The position numbers and the translations under genes are program-made. A stretch of 64,000 bases of DNA from Labedaea rhizosphaerae (GTDB lineage Bacteria > Actinomycetota > Actinomycetes > Mycobacteriales > Pseudonocardiaceae): positions 1,092,784 through 1,156,783 of the forward strand of contig NZ_SNXZ01000003.1 in assembly GCF_004362825.1 (NCBI RefSeq). The letters run 5' to 3'. The notes under the pieces were generated by a model. The model saw only the letters and a program-made list of their open reading frames with translations. It did no database searches and was not told the origin of the DNA. This document shows, piece by piece, positions 25,986-35,336 of this stretch. How positions within the stretch are numbered: the stretch's first letter is position 1; every line of letters begins with the position of its first letter.

Positions 25986-27595
25986 GCGAGATGCACGTCC
26001 ACCCGTACGCCGAGCGCACGATCGGCAAGGTCCTGGCCGAGAAGGCAAGCCGGGTCGGCGACCGGCCGTTCCTGCACTGGGACGGCGAAACCACGACGTA
26101 CGCGGAGGTCGACCGGCTGACCAACGCCTACGCCCGTGGCTTCGCCGCGCTCGGCATCACCAAGGGCACGACCGTCGCGGTGATGCTGCCGAACTGCCCG
26201 GAGTTCCTCTGGGTCTGCTGGGGCCTGGGCAAACTGGGCGCGGTCGCGGTGCCGCTCAACACCGCCGCCAAGGGCGAACAGCTCGCCTACTACCTGCGCC
26301 AGTCCGGCTCGCGGTGGGTGTGCGCCGACGCGCCCTACCTGGAGGTCCTGACCGGCGCACTGGCGGGCATCGCCGTGGACGGCCTCGTGGTGCGCGGTGC
26401 CGCCGAACCCGCGCACCACGACCTGGCTTCCGTTGCCGCCGCGTCGGACGAACCACTGGACCTGGACCACGAGGTCGGCCCGGCCGACCCGATGCTGATC
26501 ATGTACACGTCCGGGACCACCGGGCCGTCCAAGGGCGTGATCAGCCCGCACTCGCAGGGCCACGCCGTCGGCGAGCAGATGGCGCGCCACTGCGAGTACC
26601 GCCCCGACGACGTCCTCTACACGTGCTTGCCGCTCTTCCACGGCAACGCCATCTGGTACACCGTGCACGCCGCGCTCTGGGCCGACGCGTCGGTGGCGCT
26701 GTACCCGCGGTTCTCCGCCCGCGCGTTCTGGTCGCAGATCCGCGAGTCCGGGGCGACCGTGTTCAACGCCCTCGGCGCGATGGCCAACATCATCTGGCAG
26801 CTCCCGCCCAGCCCCGACGACCGCACCCACGGCGTGCGCGCGGCGATGATCGTCCCGACCAGCCCGCAACTGGTCGAGGGCTACCGCGAGCGGTTCGGGA
26901 TCACGGTGACCTCGGTGTTCGCGATGACCGAGAACTGCGCGGTCACCGTGCTCGGCCCGCACGACGCGAGCGCCGACCCCGCCAAGGCCGCGTCCGCCGG
27001 ACGGGTCCGCGACGACGTGGCCGTGCAGATCACCGACGACAACGGCTTGGCACTGCCGGTCGGTGAAGTCGGCGAGATCTGCATCCGGCCCAACCGGCGC
27101 GGGATGATCATGCTGGGCTACCACGACATGCCCGAGGCCACCCTCGCCGCGATCCGCGACCTGTGGTTCCTCACCGGCGATCGCGGCCACCTCGACGCCG
27201 ACGGCTACCTGTACTTCGCCGACCGCAAGAAGGAGGCGATCCGGCGCCGTGGCGAGAACATCTCGGCCTACGAGCTGGAAACGATCCTGTGCCGCCACCC
27301 GGCGGTCACCGAGGTGGCCGCGGTCGCGGTGCCCTCGGAGCTGTCCGAGGACGACGTCATGGTCTACGTCGTGCGGGCCGAGGGCGCGGATCCGGCGTAC
27401 CAGGAGCTCGTCGAGTACGCGATCGCCGAGATGGCCTACTTCATGGTGCCCCGGTACTGGCAGTTCGTGGACGAGCTGCCCAAGACGCCGAGCCTCAAGG
27501 TCGAGAAGTTCAAGTTGAAGAAGGCCGCCGTCGAGCGGAAGGAGCAGCTGTGGGACCGCGAGAAGGCGGGGATCCTGGTGCGGAGGAACGGATGA
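25982..27595 (+). CDS. AMP-forming acyl-CoA ligase (CaiC/FadD-like)
   Basis: A 537-residue ANL-superfamily enzyme. Motifs: P-loop-like MYTSGTTGPSKGV, A5-like VFAMTENC, adenylate-binding LTGDRGHLDADGYLYFADRKKEAIRRRGENIS (A7-A8 hinge) and catalytic Lys in TPSLKVEKFKL. It activates a carboxylic acid to its CoA ester with ATP. ATGA overlap with the SDR gene. In the operon it is the entry step after import. The closest style is crotonobetaine/carnitine-CoA ligase; the true substrate is not readable. Confidence 0.92.
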   Translation: MSEMHVHPYAERTIGKVLAEKASRVGDRPFLHWDGETTTYAEVDRLTNAYARGFAALGITKGTTVAVMLPNCPEFLWVCWGLGKLGAVAVPLNTAAKGEQLAYYLRQSGSRWVCADAPYLEVLTGALAGIAVDGLVVRGAAEPAHHDLASVAAASDEPLDLDHEVGPADPMLIMYTSGTTGPSKGVISPHSQGHAVGEQMARHCEYRPDDVLYTCLPLFHGNAIWYTVHAALWADASVALYPRFSARAFWSQIRESGATVFNALGAMANIIWQLPPSPDDRTHGVRAAMIVPTSPQLVEGYRERFGITVTSVFAMTENCAVTVLGPHDASADPAKAASAGRVRDDVAVQITDDNGLALPVGEVGEICIRPNRRGMIMLGYHDMPEATLAAIRDLWFLTGDRGHLDADGYLYFADRKKEAIRRRGENISAYELETILCRHPAVTEVAAVAVPSELSEDDVMVYVVRAEGADPAYQELVEYAIAEMAYFMVPRYWQFVDELPKTPSLKVEKFKLKKAAVERKEQLWDREKAGILVRRNG

Positions 27596-28380
27596 CGCCG
27601 GTGACGGTCGTGCTGCGTGACGACGGCGCCGCCGAGATCACCCTGACCAGGGAGCGCGCGCTCAACGCGTTGAGCCCGGACCTGCTGACCGCACTCCGGT
27701 CCGCGATCGACGAGGTGGCCGCGGCCGGGTGCCCGGTCGCGCTCGTGCGGGGCCGCGGCCCGGCCCTGTCCGCGGGAGCCGACCTGCCGCACCTGCTCGG
27801 GCTGCTGGACGACCGCGACGCCGTGCGCGAGTACATCACCTCGATCGGCGCCGTGCTCGACGCGCTGGAAGCCGCGCCGTTCATCTCACTGTGCATTGTG
27901 GACGGTTACGGCCTGGCCGGGGGCTGCGAGCTGATGCTCGCCTGCGACCTCGCGATCGTCAGCACCGAAGCGAAACTGGGCGACCGGCACATGGAGTACG
28001 GCCTGCTGCCCGGCGCGGGCGGCTCGGTCCGGCTGCCGCGCGCGTTGCCCGTGGCGCTGGCCCGGCGCCTGCTCTACACCGGCGAGATCATCGACGGGAC
28101 GACCGCGGCCGCGTGGGGCCTGGTCGGCTGGGTCGCGCCGCCCGCGGAGCTGGACGCCACGGTCGAGCAGATCGTGGCCCGGCTGCTGCGGCACTCCCCC
28201 GCCGCGCTGCGCCTGATGAAAACCCTTGAGGCAGAAGGAAGAACCCGCACCCACGGGGACGCGCTGGCCAACGAGGTCGTCGTCGCGTCCGCCCACATCG
28301 CCACGCACCCCGACGTCCGCGAAGGCCTGGCCGCCTTCGGGCAGAAGCGGTCGCCGCGATTCGCCGGAGCCGCCCGGTGA
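27592..28380 (+). CDS. enoyl-CoA hydratase/isomerase family protein
   Basis: A 262-residue crotonase. The CoA-binding/oxyanion segment [10 protein letters not shown], the [18 protein letters not shown] stretch with one catalytic Glu, and [12 protein letters not shown] with the second Glu are all present, so it is likely active. It hydrates a trans-2-enoyl-CoA or shifts a double bond. ATG 27592 overlaps the ligase stop (ATGA). Fifth gene of the operon. Confidence 0.9.
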   Translation: MTPVTVVLRDDGAAEITLTRERALNALSPDLLTALRSAIDEVAAAGCPVALVRGRGPALSAGADLPHLLGLLDDRDAVREYITSIGAVLDALEAAPFISLCIVDGYGLAGGCELMLACDLAIVSTEAKLGDRHMEYGLLPGAGGSVRLPRALPVALARRLLYTGEIIDGTTAAAWGLVGWVAPPAELDATVEQIVARLLRHSPAALRLMKTLEAEGRTRTHGDALANEVVVASAHIATHPDVREGLAAFGQKRSPRFAGAAR

Positions 28381-28880
28381 ACGCACTCCAGCAACGCCGG
28401 GACCGAGACGGTCGCGTGGTGTCCGGCCTGTGGTTCGAGGACCTGACCGAGGGCCTGGTCGTGGAGCACGCGATCCGGCGCACCGTCACCGAGGCCGACA
28501 ACGTCCTGTTCACGACCATGTCGATGAACCCGGCGGCGCCGCACCTGGACGCCGAGTACGCGGCCGCGAGCGAGTTCGGCCGGCCGCTGGTGAACAGCAT
28601 GTTCACCGCGGCGCTGGTCGTCGGGCTCTCCGTGCCGGAGCTGACCCTCGGCACGATCATCGCCCAGCTCGGCCTGGACGCGGTCGTGTTCCCCGCGCCG
28701 GTGTTCACCGGCGACACGATCCGCGTCGAGTCCGAAGTGGTCCAAGCCCGGCCCTCGAAGTCCCGCCCGGCCGCCGGGATCGTGGTCTTCGAGCACCGGG
28801 CGCACAACCAACGCGACGAGCTGGTCTGCCGGATGCGGCGGACCGGCCTGATGCACCGCGCACCGGAGGGGCACGCATGA
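28377..28880 (+). CDS. MaoC-like dehydratase (mesaconyl-CoA-hydratase type)
   Basis: A 167-residue hot-dog protein distinct from the first Mao[17 protein letters not shown] followed by [20 protein letters not shown] and [18 protein letters not shown] is the pattern of MaoC proteins that neighbour CitE-like lyases, such as mycobacterial Rv2499c. It may hydrate the carboxylated enoyl-CoA made by the next two gene products. GTGA overlap with the upstream gene and ATGA with the downstream one. Confidence 0.87.
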   Translation: MNALQQRRDRDGRVVSGLWFEDLTEGLVVEHAIRRTVTEADNVLFTTMSMNPAAPHLDAEYAAASEFGRPLVNSMFTAALVVGLSVPELTLGTIIAQLGLDAVVFPAPVFTGDTIRVESEVVQARPSKSRPAAGIVVFEHRAHNQRDELVCRMRRTGLMHRAPEGHA

Positions 28881-30412
28881 CGAGGCAGCTCAACGGTTCC
28901 ACGACCGGCGAGACGGTCCGCGACGCCCGCGCGCGGGCACTGGCCGGGCTCGACCCGAGCCGCTGGCCCACCAAACTGCCGGTGCGCGACCGGCTCGCCG
29001 TGCTGCTCGACCCCGGCAGCTGGGTGGAGGACGGCCTGCTCGCCAACGCGGGCAAGGACGGCCTGCCCGCCGACGGCGTGCTCACCGGGGTCGGCCGGAT
29101 CGACGGGCGCCCGGTCGCGGTGATCGCCCACGACTACACCGTGAAGGCCGGGTCGTGGGGCGAGCTCAGCTGCGAGAAGCAGATCCGCATCCTCGAGCGT
29201 GCCGACCGCGACCTGCTGCCCGTGGTCTACCTCGTGGACTCGGCGGGCGGGCGGCTCAACGACCAGATGGGCTTCTTCCCCGGCCGCCGCGGCGCGTCGC
29301 GGATCTTCCACCTGCAGGTGCGGCTGTCCGGCCGGGTTCCGCAGCTCTGCTGCCTGCTCGGTCCTTCGGCCGCGGGCGGGGCGTACATGCCCGCGTTCAC
29401 CGACTGGGTCGGCATGGTCGAGGGCAACGCGTCGATGTACCTGGCCTCGCCGCGGATCGCCGAGAAGGTGACCGGCGAGCGCACCACGCTGGAGGAGATG
29501 GGCGGCGCCACCATGCACGCCACCGTCTCCGGCTGCGGCGACGAGGTGTTCGGCACCGACGGCGAGGCGATCGCCGCGGCCCGCCTGCTGCTGAGCTACC
29601 TGCCGGATTCCTTCCGGGACAAGCCGGCCGCGGTCCCGGGGCGAGCGCCGGAACAGCAGACCTGGCCCGAGGGCCTGGTGCCCGCCGACCCGAACGTGTC
29701 CTACAACGTGCTCGACGTGATCGACCGGATCGTCGACAGCGGCTCGTTCTTCGAGATCAAGTCCGGCTGGGCGACCGAGATGGTGACCGGCTTCGGCCGC
29801 GTCGACGGCGAGGTGGTCGGGTTCGTGGCCAACCAGCCGTCGGTGCGCAGTGGCGCGATCTTCGTGGACTCGGCGGACAAGGCGGCCCGGTTCATCACGT
29901 TGTGCGACGCGTTCAACATCCCGCTGGTGTTCCTGCAGGACGTCCCCGGCTTCATGGTCGGCGTCGCGGTGGAGCGCCAAGGCATCATCCGCCACGGCGC
30001 GAAACTGGTCACCGCCATGGCTTCCGCCGAGGTCCCCCGGTTCACCGTGGTGCTGCGCAAGGCCTACGCGGCCGGCTACTACGCGATGTGCGCGCCCGGG
30101 TTCGAACCACGCGCGACGCTCGCCCTGCCGACCGCGACCATCGGGACCATGGCGCCGGAGGCGTCGGTGAACGCCATGTACGCCAACCGGATCGCCGCGA
30201 TCGAGGACCCGGACGAGCGGGCCGACTTCATCGCCCGCCGGGTCGCCGAGCAGGAGGCCGAGATGAACCTGCTGCGGATGGGCAGCGACCTCGTCGTCGA
30301 CGCCGTCGTCGAACCCGCCGACCTGCGTGCCGAGCTGATCCGGCGCCTGGCCGACGCGTCGGGCTGGGAACGCACGCCGGGGCGCCGCCACCACCACGTG
30401 AGCCCGGTCTGA
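28877..30412 (+). CDS. acyl-CoA carboxylase, carboxyltransferase (beta) subunit
   Basis: A 511-residue carboxyltransferase of the AccD/PccB/MccB type, with both crotonase-fold halves. The oxyanion loops are visible: [14 protein letters not shown] in the N-half and [16 protein letters not shown] in the C-half. It transfers CO2 from carboxybiotin to an acyl-CoA. Together with the next gene it forms the biotin-dependent carboxylase. The family resembles methylcrotonyl/geranyl-type enzymes in context (adjacent MaoC and CitE), but substrate choice cannot be read. Confidence 0.92.
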   Translation: MTRQLNGSTTGETVRDARARALAGLDPSRWPTKLPVRDRLAVLLDPGSWVEDGLLANAGKDGLPADGVLTGVGRIDGRPVAVIAHDYTVKAGSWGELSCEKQIRILERADRDLLPVVYLVDSAGGRLNDQMGFFPGRRGASRIFHLQVRLSGRVPQLCCLLGPSAAGGAYMPAFTDWVGMVEGNASMYLASPRIAEKVTGERTTLEEMGGATMHATVSGCGDEVFGTDGEAIAAARLLLSYLPDSFRDKPAAVPGRAPEQQTWPEGLVPADPNVSYNVLDVIDRIVDSGSFFEIKSGWATEMVTGFGRVDGEVVGFVANQPSVRSGAIFVDSADKAARFITLCDAFNIPLVFLQDVPGFMVGVAVERQGIIRHGAKLVTAMASAEVPRFTVVLRKAYAAGYYAMCAPGFEPRATLALPTATIGTMAPEASVNAMYANRIAAIEDPDERADFIARRVAEQEAEMNLLRMGSDLVVDAVVEPADLRAELIRRLADASGWERTPGRRHHHVSPV

Positions 30413-32118
30413 TGCGCGCCGTCTTCGTGGCCAACCGGGGCGAGATCGCGGTCCGCGTGGTGCGGGCCTGCCACGACCTCGGGCTGCGCGCCGTGACCTG
30501 CTACGTCGACGCCGACGCGGGTGCGCCGCACACGCTGCTCGCCGACGAGTCCGTCCGCCTCGCGACCGGCACCTACCTCGACGCGGACGCCCTGATCGAG
30601 GCGGCGCGTTCGGCCGGGGCCGACGCCGTCCACCCCGGATACGGGTTCCTGTCCGAGGACGCCGGGTTCGCCGCGCGGGTCATCGACGCCGGGCTGACGT
30701 GGGTCGGGCCGTCCCCCGAGGCGATGAAGGCGTTGGGCGACAAGGTGTCCGCCCGCGCGATCGCCCGGCAGACCGGGGCACCGATGGCCCCGGGCACCAC
30801 CGCACCGGTGACGGGCCCGGACGAGGTCCGCCGCTTCGCCGAGGAGCACGGCCTGCCCGTCGCGGTGAAGGCCGCCATGGGTGGTGGCGGGCGCGGGCTG
30901 AAGGTGGCGTGGACGCTCGAGGAGATCTCGGGGCTCTACGAATCCGCTGTGCGCGAAGCGAAGCAGGCGTTCGGCGCGGGCGAGTGCTTCGTCGAACGGT
31001 TCCTGCCCCGCGCCCGGCACGTCGAGGTGCAGGTGCTGGCCGACGCGTTCGGCACGGCCGCCGTGGTGAGCACGCGGGACTGCTCGGTGCAGCGCAGGCA
31101 CCAGAAGCTCGTGGAGGAGGCGCCGGCCCCGTTCCTCGACGAGGCCGTGGTGACCCGCCTGCAGGACGCCGCGCTGGCCATCTGCGCGGCGGCCGGTTAC
31201 ACGAGCGCGGGCACCGTGGAGTTCCTCGTCGACGCCGACGGCACCGTGACGTTCCTCGAGGTGAACACCCGCCTGCAGGTCGAGCACACGGTGTCCGAAG
31301 AGGTCAGTGGCGTCGACATCGTGGTGGAACAGTTGCGGATCGCCGCGGGGGAACGGCTCGCGGTCGGTGGCGTGTGGCCCTCGACCGGGCACGCCCTCGA
31401 GTTCCGGGTCAACGCCGAGGACCCGGCCCGCGGGTACGTGCCGTCCCCCGGCACCATCACGCGGCTGCGGCTGCCGGGCGGGCCGGGTGTCCGGGTCGAG
31501 TGCGGGGTGGCGGAAGGCTCCGAGATCGGTGCGGCGTTCGACTCGCTGATCGCGAAGATCGTGGTGTGGGGCCGCGACCGGACCCAAGCGCTGGCCCGCG
31601 CGCACCGCGCGCTGGCCGAGACCGAGGTCGAAGGCGTGCGGACCGTCCTCTCGGTCCACCGCGACCTGCTGACCAGACCCGAATTCGCCGGCGAGAGCCT
31701 CCAGGTGCACACGCGGTGGCTGGAGGAGGACTACACGCCACCCGCCGAGCCGGTCTCCCCCACCGCCGGCCACGTCCGGCTGGGCCGCCGCCGGCTCGCG
31801 ATCGACCTGCCCGGCCTGCCCCTCATCGCCGGCCCCGCCGCCGATCTGACCAAGAAGGCCCTGACCGAGGCGGTCGACCGCGCCGGTCCAGCCGGCATGT
31901 CGGGCGATTTCCTGGTGAGCCCCATGCAGGGCACGGTCGTGCAGGTACTCGTCGAGGAAGGTCAACACGTGGAAGCCGGCGAGACGGTCGCGGTCGTGGA
32001 GGCGATGAAGATGGAGAACCCGGTGCGGGCCGGGATCGCCGGGACGGTCGAGGACCTCGCGGTGAGCCTGGGTGACTCGGTGGCCCAGGACGCGCCGATC
32101 TGCCGGGTGGCCTCGTGA
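30412..32118 (+). CDS. acyl-CoA carboxylase alpha subunit: biotin carboxylase plus biotin carrier domain
   Basis: A 568-residue two-domain subunit. Residues 1-445: biotin carboxylase with FVANRGEIAVRVVRAC, ATP-grasp glycine loop AMGGGGRGLKV and FLEVNTRLQVEHTVSEE. The C-terminal 75 residues carry the biotinyl domain with EAMKMEN, whose second Lys... (AMKM Lys) takes biotin. ATP and bicarbonate are used to make carboxybiotin for the preceding subunit. Start ATG 30412 shares one base with the upstream stop (TGATG). Confidence 0.93.
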   Translation: MRAVFVANRGEIAVRVVRACHDLGLRAVTCYVDADAGAPHTLLADESVRLATGTYLDADALIEAARSAGADAVHPGYGFLSEDAGFAARVIDAGLTWVGPSPEAMKALGDKVSARAIARQTGAPMAPGTTAPVTGPDEVRRFAEEHGLPVAVKAAMGGGGRGLKVAWTLEEISGLYESAVREAKQAFGAGECFVERFLPRARHVEVQVLADAFGTAAVVSTRDCSVQRRHQKLVEEAPAPFLDEAVVTRLQDAALAICAAAGYTSAGTVEFLVDADGTVTFLEVNTRLQVEHTVSEEVSGVDIVVEQLRIAAGERLAVGGVWPSTGHALEFRVNAEDPARGYVPSPGTITRLRLPGGPGVRVECGVAEGSEIGAAFDSLIAKIVVWGRDRTQALARAHRALAETEVEGVRTVLSVHRDLLTRPEFAGESLQVHTRWLEEDYTPPAEPVSPTAGHVRLGRRRLAIDLPGLPLIAGPAADLTKKALTEAVDRAGPAGMSGDFLVSPMQGTVVQVLVEEGQHVEAGETVAVVEAMKMENPVRAGIAGTVEDLAVSLGDSVAQDAPICRVAS

Positions 32119-32927
32119 TTCGCAGCCTGCTCTTCGTCCCCGGCAACCGGCCGGGGCTGTTCGCGAAGGTCGCCCGGGTGCGGCCGGACGCCGTGGTCGC
32201 CGACCTCGAGGATGCCGTGGCCCCCGCCGAAAAGCCCGCGGCGCGCGAGGCGGCGCTCGACGCCCTGGCCGCGGCGCGCCCCGGAGCCGGGCTGGTGCTG
32301 GTCCGCGTCAACCCACCCGGCACGTCGTGGTTCGCCGCAGACCTGGCGGCCGTGGCCGAGGCCTGCGCCCGTGGTGTCGCGGACGGCGTGGTCCTGCCGA
32401 AGTACGAGTCGGCCGCGCAACTCCAGACGGTGCGCGCGGCGCTGCCGGCGGGCGCGACGGTGGTCGTGGGCGTGGAGAGCGCCTTGGGGGTGGCCGACGC
32501 GCGGTCGTTGCTGGCGGCCGGTCCCGACGCCGCGTACTTCGGTGCCGAGGACTACATCGCCGACCTCGGCGGGCGGCGGACACCCGCGGGCACGGAGGCG
32601 TTGTACGCGCGCAGCGCGGTCGGGCTGGCGGCCCGGCTGGCCGGAGTCCCGGCCATCGACGAGGCCGTGGTGGACGTGCGGGACGAGGAAGCCTTCCGCC
32701 GCAACGCGACGGACGGGCGCAATATCGGCTACCGAGGCAAGATCTGCATCCACCCCAGCCAGGTCGTGCTGGCCCACGAGGTGTTCACGCCGACGGCCGC
32801 GGAAGTCGCCGAGGCGGAGGCCGTCGTCGAAGCCGAGGCGCAGGGCGTCGCTGTGATCAACGGCCGCATGGTGGACGCGGCCCACGTGAAGATGGCCCGC
32901 GAGGTCCTGCGACGCACTGGCCGGTGA
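32115..32927 (+). CDS. HpcH/HpaI aldolase / CitE-like beta-hydroxyacyl-CoA lyase
   Basis: A 270-residue TIM-barrel lyase. SLLFVPGNRPGLFAKV, VVADLEDAV, VRVNPPG (phosphate/CoA Arg), GVESALG (metal Glu), YFGAEDYIADLG (metal Asp) and GKICIHPSQV are the CitE-family landmarks. It cleaves beta-hydroxyacyl-CoA (malyl-, citramalyl- or HMG-CoA-like) to acetyl-CoA and an oxo-acid. Last gene of the operon; GTGA overlap. In Mycobacterium tuberculosis a similar lyase (Rv2498c) sits with AccA1/AccD1 and MaoC in leucine/itaconate breakdown, which supports the analogous role here. Confidence 0.9.
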   Translation: MIRSLLFVPGNRPGLFAKVARVRPDAVVADLEDAVAPAEKPAAREAALDALAAARPGAGLVLVRVNPPGTSWFAADLAAVAEACARGVADGVVLPKYESAAQLQTVRAALPAGATVVVGVESALGVADARSLLAAGPDAAYFGAEDYIADLGGRRTPAGTEALYARSAVGLAARLAGVPAIDEAVVDVRDEEAFRRNATDGRNIGYRGKICIHPSQVVLAHEVFTPTAAEVAEAEAVVEAEAQGVAVINGRMVDAAHVKMAREVLRRTGR

Positions 32928-32977
32928 GCAGGCGAGGGCCGTCCGGCGCATGCACCGGACGGCCCTGTGCCCTGCTC
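32926..32977. terminator. bidirectional terminator after catabolic operon
   Basis: AGGGCCGTCCGG (32935-32946) pairs perfectly with CCGGACGGCCCT (32955-32966), inside a second stem GAGCAGG / CCTGCTC (32926-32932, 32971-32977). It overlaps the stop codons of both convergent genes. Confidence 0.8.
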
Positions 32978-33416
32978 AGGTGTAGGGATTGTCGATTTCC
33001 TGCCAGGCGGTGCAGATATCCGGAAGGGAACCGTTGTGGTCCTCTTCGCACATTCTGCCGTCGATGTGGGAGAGCCTGCCGTAACTTGTCGGCCACCACA
33101 CGCCACCAGAGCTCGTGGTGTTACATCCGTTGGAATTGTATGCGGTGCCACCGCCGTACCAATCCCCGGAACTGGTGCGCAACCGCAAATGCATGTACAC
33201 ACCGTATCCGTTTTGCGGACACACGTCGGTCAGCGAAACACCAACCGAGGCCGAGCTGGCGGAGTTCCAGGTGACCGCGAGGACCCCGGTGGCATAACCG
33301 GCATTACCGCGTCCCGCCGTGGTGAAATCGGAGTAACGAGTGGTGGCGGCCGACGCGATTGCCGTGCTTCCCAGCAAGGCCAGGGCCGTCACCACCAACA
33401 CGAAGAGTCTGCGCAT
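32976..33416 (-). CDS. small secreted four-cysteine protein (second copy)
   Basis: A 146-residue exported protein. Signal peptide residues 1-24 (RRLFVLVVTALALLGSTAIASA). The mature part has DVCPQNGYGVYMHLRLR, GDWYGG, NSNGCN, RMCEEDHNGS and DICTAW, the same cysteine order and spacing style as the protein at 13047-13508, with low overall identity. ATG 33416 follows AAGGAG. The two are about 20 kb apart, so they are dispersed paralogues. Function unknown. Confidence 0.75.
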   Translation of the reverse strand: MRRLFVLVVTALALLGSTAIASAATTRYSDFTTAGRGNAGYATGVLAVTWNSASSASVGVSLTDVCPQNGYGVYMHLRLRTSSGDWYGGGTAYNSNGCNTTSSGGVWWPTSYGRLSHIDGRMCEEDHNGSLPDICTAWQEIDNPYT

Positions 33417-33706
33417 GAACACTCCTTCGCGAACGAAACAAGAAGCAGAACTTAACCCCCACCCGCGCATTTGAGAAGTCTCGATTTCCTGACCGGTCGC
33501 GGTCGTAGCGGTGGGTGCCGCGCCGACCACCGCCAGCCAACAGGGCGCCGGCCGTCAGGTCACCCCCGTTGTCCATTGTGGAATCACGGCCTGGGATCGG
33601 CCGTGAAGAGTTCTCCGGAAGTTGGACCACAGTGACGGTGGAGGGCGTAGAGTTACGTCAAGTGCCCTGGACCCCGGTGTGAGACCAGTCAACCGAGGGA
33701 ACCCCC

Positions 33707-33901
33707 ATGGCACATCTCGACATCGCCCCTGTTTCCGGGACAGTCGCGGGGATCGCGGAACCTCATCGGAGCACGATCGAGGCCATCCTGACGGCGGTCT
33801 GGCAGGGTCTGTTCACCACAGCCGAGGGCGAACAGCTGATCGAGCGCGTCCTCAGGCTGCCCTTGTCCGTCGGTGACGACCGGCCTGGTCCCGGCGGATG
33901 A
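33707..33901 (+). CDS. small hypothetical protein
   Basis: A 64-residue frame with ATG after a GAGGGA ribosome site. It is mostly helical by appearance (STIEAILTAVWQGLFTTAEGEQLIERVL). The stop overlaps an ATG of the STAS frame (ATGA at 33898-33901), which supports translation of both. No family recognised. Confidence 0.5.
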   Translation: MAHLDIAPVSGTVAGIAEPHRSTIEAILTAVWQGLFTTAEGEQLIERVLRLPLSVGDDRPGPGG

Positions 33902-33996
33902 TCCTTCCTGAGCGGTCAACCAGCGCGGCAGTGCCGGTCGCCTGGCGCCGGGGGCTCGGCTTCCACCTGCACTTCACCCACCGAGAAGAAGATGCC

Positions 33997-34422
33997 ATGA
34001 CCGGCGTGCTCCCATCCGTATCGCCTGATCGCCGCCAGGCCGGCGCCGTTCCTCCTGGCCTGCGGCGAGGCCGGGCGCCCCTGACTGTCACCGCACACCC
34101 GGGCGTGGCCAGTGCGGTCGTACTCACGGTGTGCGGCGAGGTGGACCTCTACACCAGCCTGGTGTTGCGGGATGGGCTGCTCGCGCACCTGCCGGACACC
34201 TCCGCGCGGGTGGTCGTCGACCTCACCGGCGTGGGCTTCTTCGCGGCGGCCGGGATCGCCATCCTGGCCACCGCCAGGCAGGCGGCGGTCGCGGCGGGAA
34301 TCGGGTTCTGCGTGGTCGCCAACAGCCGCGCGGTCCTGCTGCCACTGAGGATCACCGGCCTGGACCGCGTGCTCGACCTCCACCCCGACCTCGCGCACGG
34401 CCTGCGGTGCCAAAGCGGGTAA
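33997..34422 (+). CDS. STAS-domain protein (anti-sigma factor antagonist-like)
   Basis: A 141-residue protein whose residues 25-135 form a STAS domain: VVLTVCGEVDLYTSLVLRDGLL and VVVDLTGVGFFAAAGIAIL. In anti-anti-sigma factors the latter reads D-S/T-x-G with the phosphorylated Ser; here it is FFAAAG, so the phosphosite is Ala. It might be constitutively able to bind an anti-sigma partner or have another role. ATG 33997 is chosen; the frame can begin at ATG 33898, coupled to the small upstream gene. No kinase or sigma factor is adjacent. Confidence 0.8.
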   Translation: MTGVLPSVSPDRRQAGAVPPGLRRGRAPLTVTAHPGVASAVVLTVCGEVDLYTSLVLRDGLLAHLPDTSARVVVDLTGVGFFAAAGIAILATARQAAVAAGIGFCVVANSRAVLLPLRITGLDRVLDLHPDLAHGLRCQSG

Positions 34423-34487
34423 CCCACCAAGTGCTCCTGCCGCGCCACGCGGTACTTGCACCGTCGGGCGCTGCCGATTCGCCCCGG

Positions 34488-35336
34488 TCAGGTGGAGATC
34501 TCCCCGACCCGGGTGCCGACCAGGGGGTGGTGGGGCAGGTAGTCCGACTCGACCTCGATCGCCATGCCCGCGTCGTGCGCGAGGCACGCGACGGCCAGCG
34601 GGGCGAGCGCGACGAGCCCGACCTCGTTGCGGGGGTCGGTCGCCCAGTACCGCTTGTGCAGGTCGAGCGCGGCGGGCAGGGAGGCGTCGAACTTCGCCTG
34701 GTCGCGCTGGGTGTAGTGGTAGAAGAGCTCCATCGGCGGGAAGAAGTGCACGTTCACGAACTCCTGCACGGACGCCGGCGAGAGCTGCTCGGTGTCTCGC
34801 ATCGCCTGGAGCACGGCGTCGATCAGACCGTCCTCGCCGCGCGCGAACAGCTGCAGCGCCCGGATCCACGCGAATTCGAAGTCGTCCCGCTCCGGCGCAC
34901 ACGCGCGCAGCAGCTCGATCGGGACGCTGGCCAGCAGCTCGACCCGAGCCCGGTCGCGGGCCACGATCGCCAGGTACATGGTCCGCAACCAGGTGAGCGA
35001 GGTGCTGTCGGAAGTCGGACCGGTGGCGGCGCGGCGGATGGTGTCCTCCCCGTACCGAAACTCGACCGATTCGCCCCGCGGCCGAGTCGCCATGAGGAAC
35101 AGCGCCCCACCCGCTTGCAAGGCACGTACCATGGCCAGCCACGTCGCGTTCTCAGCCGCCCGCCCGTCGGCGACGCACCGCTGACAGAACTCGTGGTAGG
35201 ACCGATCCATCGCGAGGCCAGGTCCAAGGGTGTCGGTCTCGATGTCCTCGCGCGCCTCGTGCAACCGCGCAGTCAGCCGCGCCACAGCCCGTTCAGCGTG
35301 CTCATGATCCAGTTCATGACGTTCCACAACCCCCAT
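34488..35336 (-). CDS. Imm49-family immunity protein
   Basis: A 282-residue soluble helical protein. The segments GPTSDSTSLTWLRTMYLAIVARDRARVELLASVPIELLR..., FEFAWIRALQLF, HFFPPMELFYHYTQRD and LPAALDLHKRYWATDPRN follow the Imm49 pattern of polymorphic toxin systems; such proteins neutralise a cognate toxin in the cytoplasm. ATG 35336 follows AAGGTGG. No toxin gene is adjacent, so it is an orphan next to the island boundary. Family call is from memory of the pattern. Confidence 0.65.
   Translation of the reverse strand: MGVVERHELDHEHAERAVARLTARLHEAREDIETDTLGPGLAMDRSYHEFCQRCVADGRAAENATWLAMVRALQAGGALFLMATRPRGESVEFRYGEDTIRRAATGPTSDSTSLTWLRTMYLAIVARDRARVELLASVPIELLRACAPERDDFEFAWIRALQLFARGEDGLIDAVLQAMRDTEQLSPASVQEFVNVHFFPPMELFYHYTQRDQAKFDASLPAALDLHKRYWATDPRNEVGLVALAPLAVACLAHDAGMAIEVESDYLPHHPLVGTRVGEIST

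Noticed and set aside
24650-27298. An 882-codon minus-strand open frame across the catabolic operon
   Set aside because: It runs antisense to four recognisable enzyme genes and has no motif or ribosome site.
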